Positions 5,786-9,200 of a stretch of DNA of 9,200 bases are shown here, in pieces. Position 1 is the stretch's first letter. Each line of letters starts with the position of its first letter. A program made the position numbers and the translations under genes. Below the pieces are notes generated by a model, which saw only the letters and a program-made list of their open reading frames with translations, ran no database searches and had not been told where the DNA came from. The stretch lies in assembly GCA_002385265.1 (NCBI GenBank), contig DGDD01000203.1:1-9200 (forward strand), written 5' to 3'. Source of the stretch: Chitinophagaceae bacterium UBA3961 (lineage in GTDB: Bacteria; Bacteroidota; Bacteroidia; Chitinophagales; Chitinophagaceae).

Positions 5786-8560
5786 TTAAGAATATCCATC
5801 ATTTGAAATTTGCTCGTCCAATTTCCTGTTGGTGGCCAGTATTTCTAACTTTCTTTTACTCCATTTTATACTTTCAAAACCTGTTAAGTAAATAAAGCTG
5901 GCGGCAACCGGGAAAACCCAATCTCTTACAGTTAACGGACCAGTATGCAGGTAAAGATTAAAGAAAGGTGTATAAATGATAGTAAACATTGCAAGTAATG
6001 AAAGCAGCATGCCCCAGATAAGATTTGGATTGGAAAAAAGGAAGCTGCCAAATACACTCTCTTTTGTGCGGATACAAAAGATATTGATGAACTGCGTAAG
6101 TATGATGGTAATAAAGGTTCCTGTGACGGCCGTTGCATGCTGGTCTGCCTCACCTTTGTGATAAATAAAAACAAAATTAAAAACGGTAACTGCCAATAGA
6201 CCCCTTACTATGCCTGAGCCCAGAACCTGTAATAATAAAGAGCGATTGAGCAATTGTCCTTTTTTACGTGGGGGTGCTTTCATAATGCTTTTATCTGCCT
6301 GGTCAAAAGTGAGCATCAGCAACGGAAGCATTTCGCCAATTAAATCAATCAACAAAATATGAATGGCAAGAATGGCTATTGGCTGGTTAAAATAAACACC
6401 AATAAAGCCATAGAGAACACAAACCAGTTCGGCTGTGTTTGATGCCAGTGTGGCAATTACGTTTTTCCGTATGTTATTGAAAATAGTCCTTCCTTCTTTA
6501 ATCGCTTTTACAATGGTGGAGAAGTTATCATCCAGCAACACCATTGCAGCAGCTTCCTGTGCTACTTTAGAACCATTCTGTCCCATCGCTACGCCTATAT
6601 CAGCTTTCTTTAAACTCAATGTATCATTAACGCCGTCACCGGTTACGGCCACCACTTCACCCATTTCTTTCAGCAGGGTTACAATTTTTAATTTATCATC
6701 CGGAGATACACGGGAAAATACCACTGTTCGCTGAAGCAATGCTTTTTTAATATCCTGGTCATTCATGGTAGCCAGCCTTTTTTGTGTAATAACTTCCGGC
6801 AATGAATTATCAGGGTTGGAAAGGCCTATATTTTTTGCAATAGCACGGGCTGTAATTTCATTATCTCCGGTTATAATGAAAATGCGGATATGTGCATTAA
6901 ATGCATCCTGCACAGCCTGCGGTACTTCATCCCTTGGAGGGTCAAACATGGTGACAAATCCTGCAAATACAAGATTGCTTTCACTTTCTTCAATGGTGTA
7001 TTTATCTGCTTCAGACTTATCCAAATCTTTATATGCAATGGCAATTACCCGCAATGATTCTGATGCAAACAATTCTGAATGCTGTAGTAATGCTTGCTTT
7101 TCCTCATCCGTAATTGGTTTAATTTGTCCATGAATAATTTGTTTATCGCTTACTTCCAAAATACTTTCAATAGAACCCTTTATAAAGGAAAAATACTTGC
7201 CGTCATTGTTCCGAATCACCGACACTCGTTTTCTCACTGAATCAAATGGGAAAAGTTGCAAACGTGGATATTCTTTTTCCAGTGATGTAAGTTCATATCC
7301 ACTTTTCATAGCGAGGGTGCAGAAGGCACATTCCGTCGGGTCGCCAATGCCATACCAGGTGGTATGAAATTCATCGGGTGGGTTTACAGACGAAGTGGAA
7401 GAAAGGTATCCGGCAATAAAGAAAAATTTATTTTCATCAAGTTGTTCCTTTTTGAGTGGCTCTAAGGTGTGGCTGAGAACCTGTCCTTCGGGGGCATAAC
7501 CTGTTCCGGTAATGGTAAATGGCCGCCCATTAAATACACAATTATTAATAGACATTTCATTTTTTGTAATTGTCCCTGTTTTATCAGAAGCAATAACTGT
7601 TGAGCTGCCCAATGCTTCAACAGATGATAATTGCTTTACTACTGCTTTCTTTTTTGCCAGCCTGCGAACACCTAAAGCCAAAGCAATAGAAATTTGTGCA
7701 GGCAAGCCCTCCGGTACCATTGCTGCTGCAACGCTGATGGCAAATACAAGAGCTGCTGTAAGTTTCTCCCCCTGTGCCATACTGAATGCAAACAGTGCAA
7801 CACCCAGGAAAAGCGTAATGATGGTAATTTTTTTTGCTACAATATTTATCTCTTTTTGCAATGGAGATATGTCCTGTTTTATTTGTTGTGATTTGCCAGC
7901 AATTCTACCCAGTTCTGTTTGCATTCCGGTTCCAACAACCAATCCTTTTGCCTGACCCTTTGCTGCGGTCGTTCCCATGAAAATCATATTTCCTTGCTCC
8001 GCAATCGAGGCTTCATCTTTTAGTGTTGCTGTATGGTTTTTCTCACTTGCCTGAGATTCGCCGGTAAGAATAAATTCATTTACATATAATGAATGGCTTT
8101 CCAGCAGACGCATATCGGCTGCAATACCATCTCCCTCATTAATGATGATAACATCTCCGGGTACAATATCCTCAACAGGTATTTCACGGGATTTTCCATT
8201 GCGTATAACATTACATTTTTCAGTGATTAAATTCTTTAGTGACTGTAAAATGTTTTCCGATTTCCAATCCTGGTAAAAGCCAATCAATGCATTTACTACC
8301 ACAATAATAGCCAGTACAATGCCATCACGATATGAACCCAACTGGAAGGAAAGTAAACTGGCAACAATTAAAAGAATCACCAGCAGGTTATTGAATTGAG
8401 ACAGCATTATTTTCCACCATTTTCGGGAAGCGGTGCCAGATATTTTATTGGGGCCAATTGCACTGAACTGCTGCGCTGCAAATTCGTCTGATAAACCAGA
8501 TGATGCATCAGTTTTAAATTGTGCCAGTAACTCGTTTATATTTTGTTTATAGAATGACAT
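5786..8560 (-). CDS. Type II P-type cation-transporting ATPase (Ca2+/monovalent-cation-type, substrate unknown)
   Basis: A complete 924-residue ion pump that moves a cation across the inner membrane through a phosphorylated aspartate. Visible in order: an N-terminal cation-ATPase domain (ELLAQFKTDASSGLS), M1-M2, LTGES (dephosphorylation loop, ~165-169), M3-M4 with PEGLPA (283-288), DKTGT with the phosphorylated Asp326, a nucleotide-binding domain with FIKGS (Lys461), TGDN (564-567), GDGVND (641-646), and M5-M10 with a C-terminal cation-ATPase domain. The PEGLPA in M4 and the absence of CPC/SPC or N-terminal CxxC domains place it in type II, not among P1B heavy-metal pumps. M5 keeps Asn708 and Glu711 of the SERCA pattern, but M6 has ID-LIGE-MLP where SERCA has VNLVTDGLP, so the ion-binding set is altered and the ion cannot be named. 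I start at ATG 8560, 10 nt after the upstream RND stop; ATG 8584 would overlap that gene. Confidence 0.93.
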   Translation of the reverse strand: MSFYKQNINELLAQFKTDASSGLSDEFAAQQFSAIGPNKISGTASRKWWKIMLSQFNNLLVILLIVASLLSFQLGSYRDGIVLAIIVVVNALIGFYQDWKSENILQSLKNLITEKCNVIRNGKSREIPVEDIVPGDVIIINEGDGIAADMRLLESHSLYVNEFILTGESQASEKNHTATLKDEASIAEQGNMIFMGTTAAKGQAKGLVVGTGMQTELGRIAGKSQQIKQDISPLQKEINIVAKKITIITLFLGVALFAFSMAQGEKLTAALVFAISVAAAMVPEGLPAQISIALALGVRRLAKKKAVVKQLSSVEALGSSTVIASDKTGTITKNEMSINNCVFNGRPFTITGTGYAPEGQVLSHTLEPLKKEQLDENKFFFIAGYLSSTSSVNPPDEFHTTWYGIGDPTECAFCTLAMKSGYELTSLEKEYPRLQLFPFDSVRKRVSVIRNNDGKYFSFIKGSIESILEVSDKQIIHGQIKPITDEEKQALLQHSELFASESLRVIAIAYKDLDKSEADKYTIEESESNLVFAGFVTMFDPPRDEVPQAVQDAFNAHIRIFIITGDNEITARAIAKNIGLSNPDNSLPEVITQKRLATMNDQDIKKALLQRTVVFSRVSPDDKLKIVTLLKEMGEVVAVTGDGVNDTLSLKKADIGVAMGQNGSKVAQEAAAMVLLDDNFSTIVKAIKEGRTIFNNIRKNVIATLASNTAELVCVLYGFIGVYFNQPIAILAIHILLIDLIGEMLPLLMLTFDQADKSIMKAPPRKKGQLLNRSLLLQVLGSGIVRGLLAVTVFNFVFIYHKGEADQHATAVTGTFITIILTQFINIFCIRTKESVFGSFLFSNPNLIWGMLLSLLAMFTIIYTPFFNLYLHTGPLTVRDWVFPVAASFIYLTGFESIKWSKRKLEILATNRKLDEQISNDGYS

Positions 8561-8570
8561 AGTTAATTTT

Positions 8571-9200
8571 TTATTCGGATGCATCAATTAATTCCACAGC
8601 TCCGTGCTTTTTAAGTTCCCTTTCTTTTATTATCTCAAAAACTATTGGTGTAACCAGCATTACATAAATAGTGGCAGATATAGTACCGCCAATTAAAGGA
8701 ATGGTGATAGCAAGCATTACATCACTGCCTGCGCCACTTGCCCACAGAATAGGAATTAATCCGAAAAGTGAAACAGAAACCGTCATCATAAAAGGACGAA
8801 GCCTTTGTGTTGCTCCTTTGATAACATAGTCTCGTAATAAGGCTGGTGTTATTGATTCTTTTGAATTGCCATGTTCTGCAACCATGTTCTTCATTGATAG
8901 ATTCAGGTAAATAGTCATCAGCATAACGGTTTCTATTGCCATACCAAATAATGCAATAAAACCTACCGCTACAGCTACAGATAAATTCACACCATAAAAA
9001 TATACTGCATACACACCGCCAATCAATGCAAATGGAACCGTTATCATTGACATTAATGCTTCCTTCATTGAATGATAAGTAAAGTATAATACCAGGAAAA
9101 TTATTACCAGCACAATTGGCATTATAATCTTCAGCGTTTTGTTTGCCCTGAGTTGATTTTCCCATTGTCCGCTCCAGTCAAGAAAATATCCTTTGGGCAT
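8571..9200 (-). CDS. HME-RND metal efflux pump (CusA/CzcA-type), C-terminal 209 residues (cut by window edge)
   Basis: This is the 3' end of a second CusA-type RND transporter; the frame is open through base 9200, so the N-terminal ~800 residues are outside the window. It covers the end of the porter domain (MPKGYFLDWSGQWEN) and TM8-TM12, and it is clearly paralogous to the split pump: most of the GVNLSVAV-VGFIALFG, TVSVSLFGL-PILW and VMLVTP stretches match. The TM10 proton-relay Glu (CusA Glu939) is present as Glu90 of the visible part (FGMAIETVML). The TM11 lysine that corresponds to CusA Lys984 is replaced: the motif is RLRPFMMT, with Phe137 (codon TTT, bases 8792-8790), instead of RLRPKLMT in the paralogue. 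The stop TAA (8573-8571) is 10 nt before the P-type ATPase start, so the two are probably co-translated. The metal is not evident from this part. Confidence 0.92.
   Translation of the reverse strand: MPKGYFLDWSGQWENQLRANKTLKIIMPIVLVIIFLVLYFTYHSMKEALMSMITVPFALIGGVYAVYFYGVNLSVAVAVGFIALFGMAIETVMLMTIYLNLSMKNMVAEHGNSKESITPALLRDYVIKGATQRLRPFMMTVSVSLFGLIPILWASGAGSDVMLAITIPLIGGTISATIYVMLVTPIVFEIIKERELKKHGAVELIDASE

Noticed and set aside
4656..7955. Plus-strand open frames of 60-150 codons across the RND and ATPase genes
   Set aside because: They lie antisense to strongly conserved proteins, have low-complexity Ser/Thr-rich translations and no recognisable domain.
5786..8560. Copper-exporting P1B ATPase (CopA) suggested by the Cus-like neighbours
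   Set aside because: No CPC in M4, no N-terminal CxxC domain and no HP motif; PEGLPA and the ten-helix layout are those of type II pumps.

Overview
The window is AT-rich. Everything I can support as a gene is on the minus strand, so transcription runs from position 9200 towards position 1. Weak or absent Shine-Dalgarno sequences, A-rich leaders, two lipobox proteins and a DUF4136-type lipoprotein point to a member of the Bacteroidota, possibly a Chitinophagales- or Sphingobacteriales-like lineage. That placement is inferred from style, not from a marker gene.

In order of transcription: (1) the C-terminal 209 residues of a heavy-metal-efflux (CusA/CzcA) RND transporter, cut off by the window edge at 9200; (2) a complete type II P-type cation ATPase (8560 to 5786), starting 10 nt after the RND stop; (3) a second CusA-type RND transporter carried on two adjacent reading frames (5710 to 4427, then 4422 to 2467), broken in the cytoplasmic loop between TM4 and TM5; (4) a DUF4136-type lipoprotein (2455 to 1790); (5) a fusion of an N-terminal ATP-cone with a PD-(D/E)XK (Mrr-like) nuclease domain (1780 to 914); (6) a small Cys-rich lipoprotein with a CC-x2-C metal-binding motif (861 to 424); (7) the first 122 residues of a fermentative D-lactate dehydrogenase (366 to the window edge). 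Gaps are 10, 75, 4, 11, 9, 52 and 57 nt. Items 1-5 therefore look like one operon, probably with item 6. The lactate dehydrogenase may or may not belong to it. No gene-free stretch exceeds 75 nt, and I see no RNA gene, insertion sequence, CRISPR array or convincing terminator.

The common theme is metal or cation export. Two paralogous HME-RND pumps would expel a metal ion using the proton gradient, the P-type ATPase would move a cation across the inner membrane using ATP, and the Cys-rich lipoprotein could bind metal on the periplasmic side. The periplasmic adaptor (CusB-like), the outer-membrane channel (CusC-like) and a metal-sensing regulator are not in the window and may lie beyond 9200. 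The most unusual points are the split RND pump, a Lys-to-Phe change at the proton-relay position of its intact-looking paralogue, a P-type ATPase with no heavy-metal signature lying between two heavy-metal pumps, and an ATP-cone/nuclease fusion placed inside the efflux cluster.
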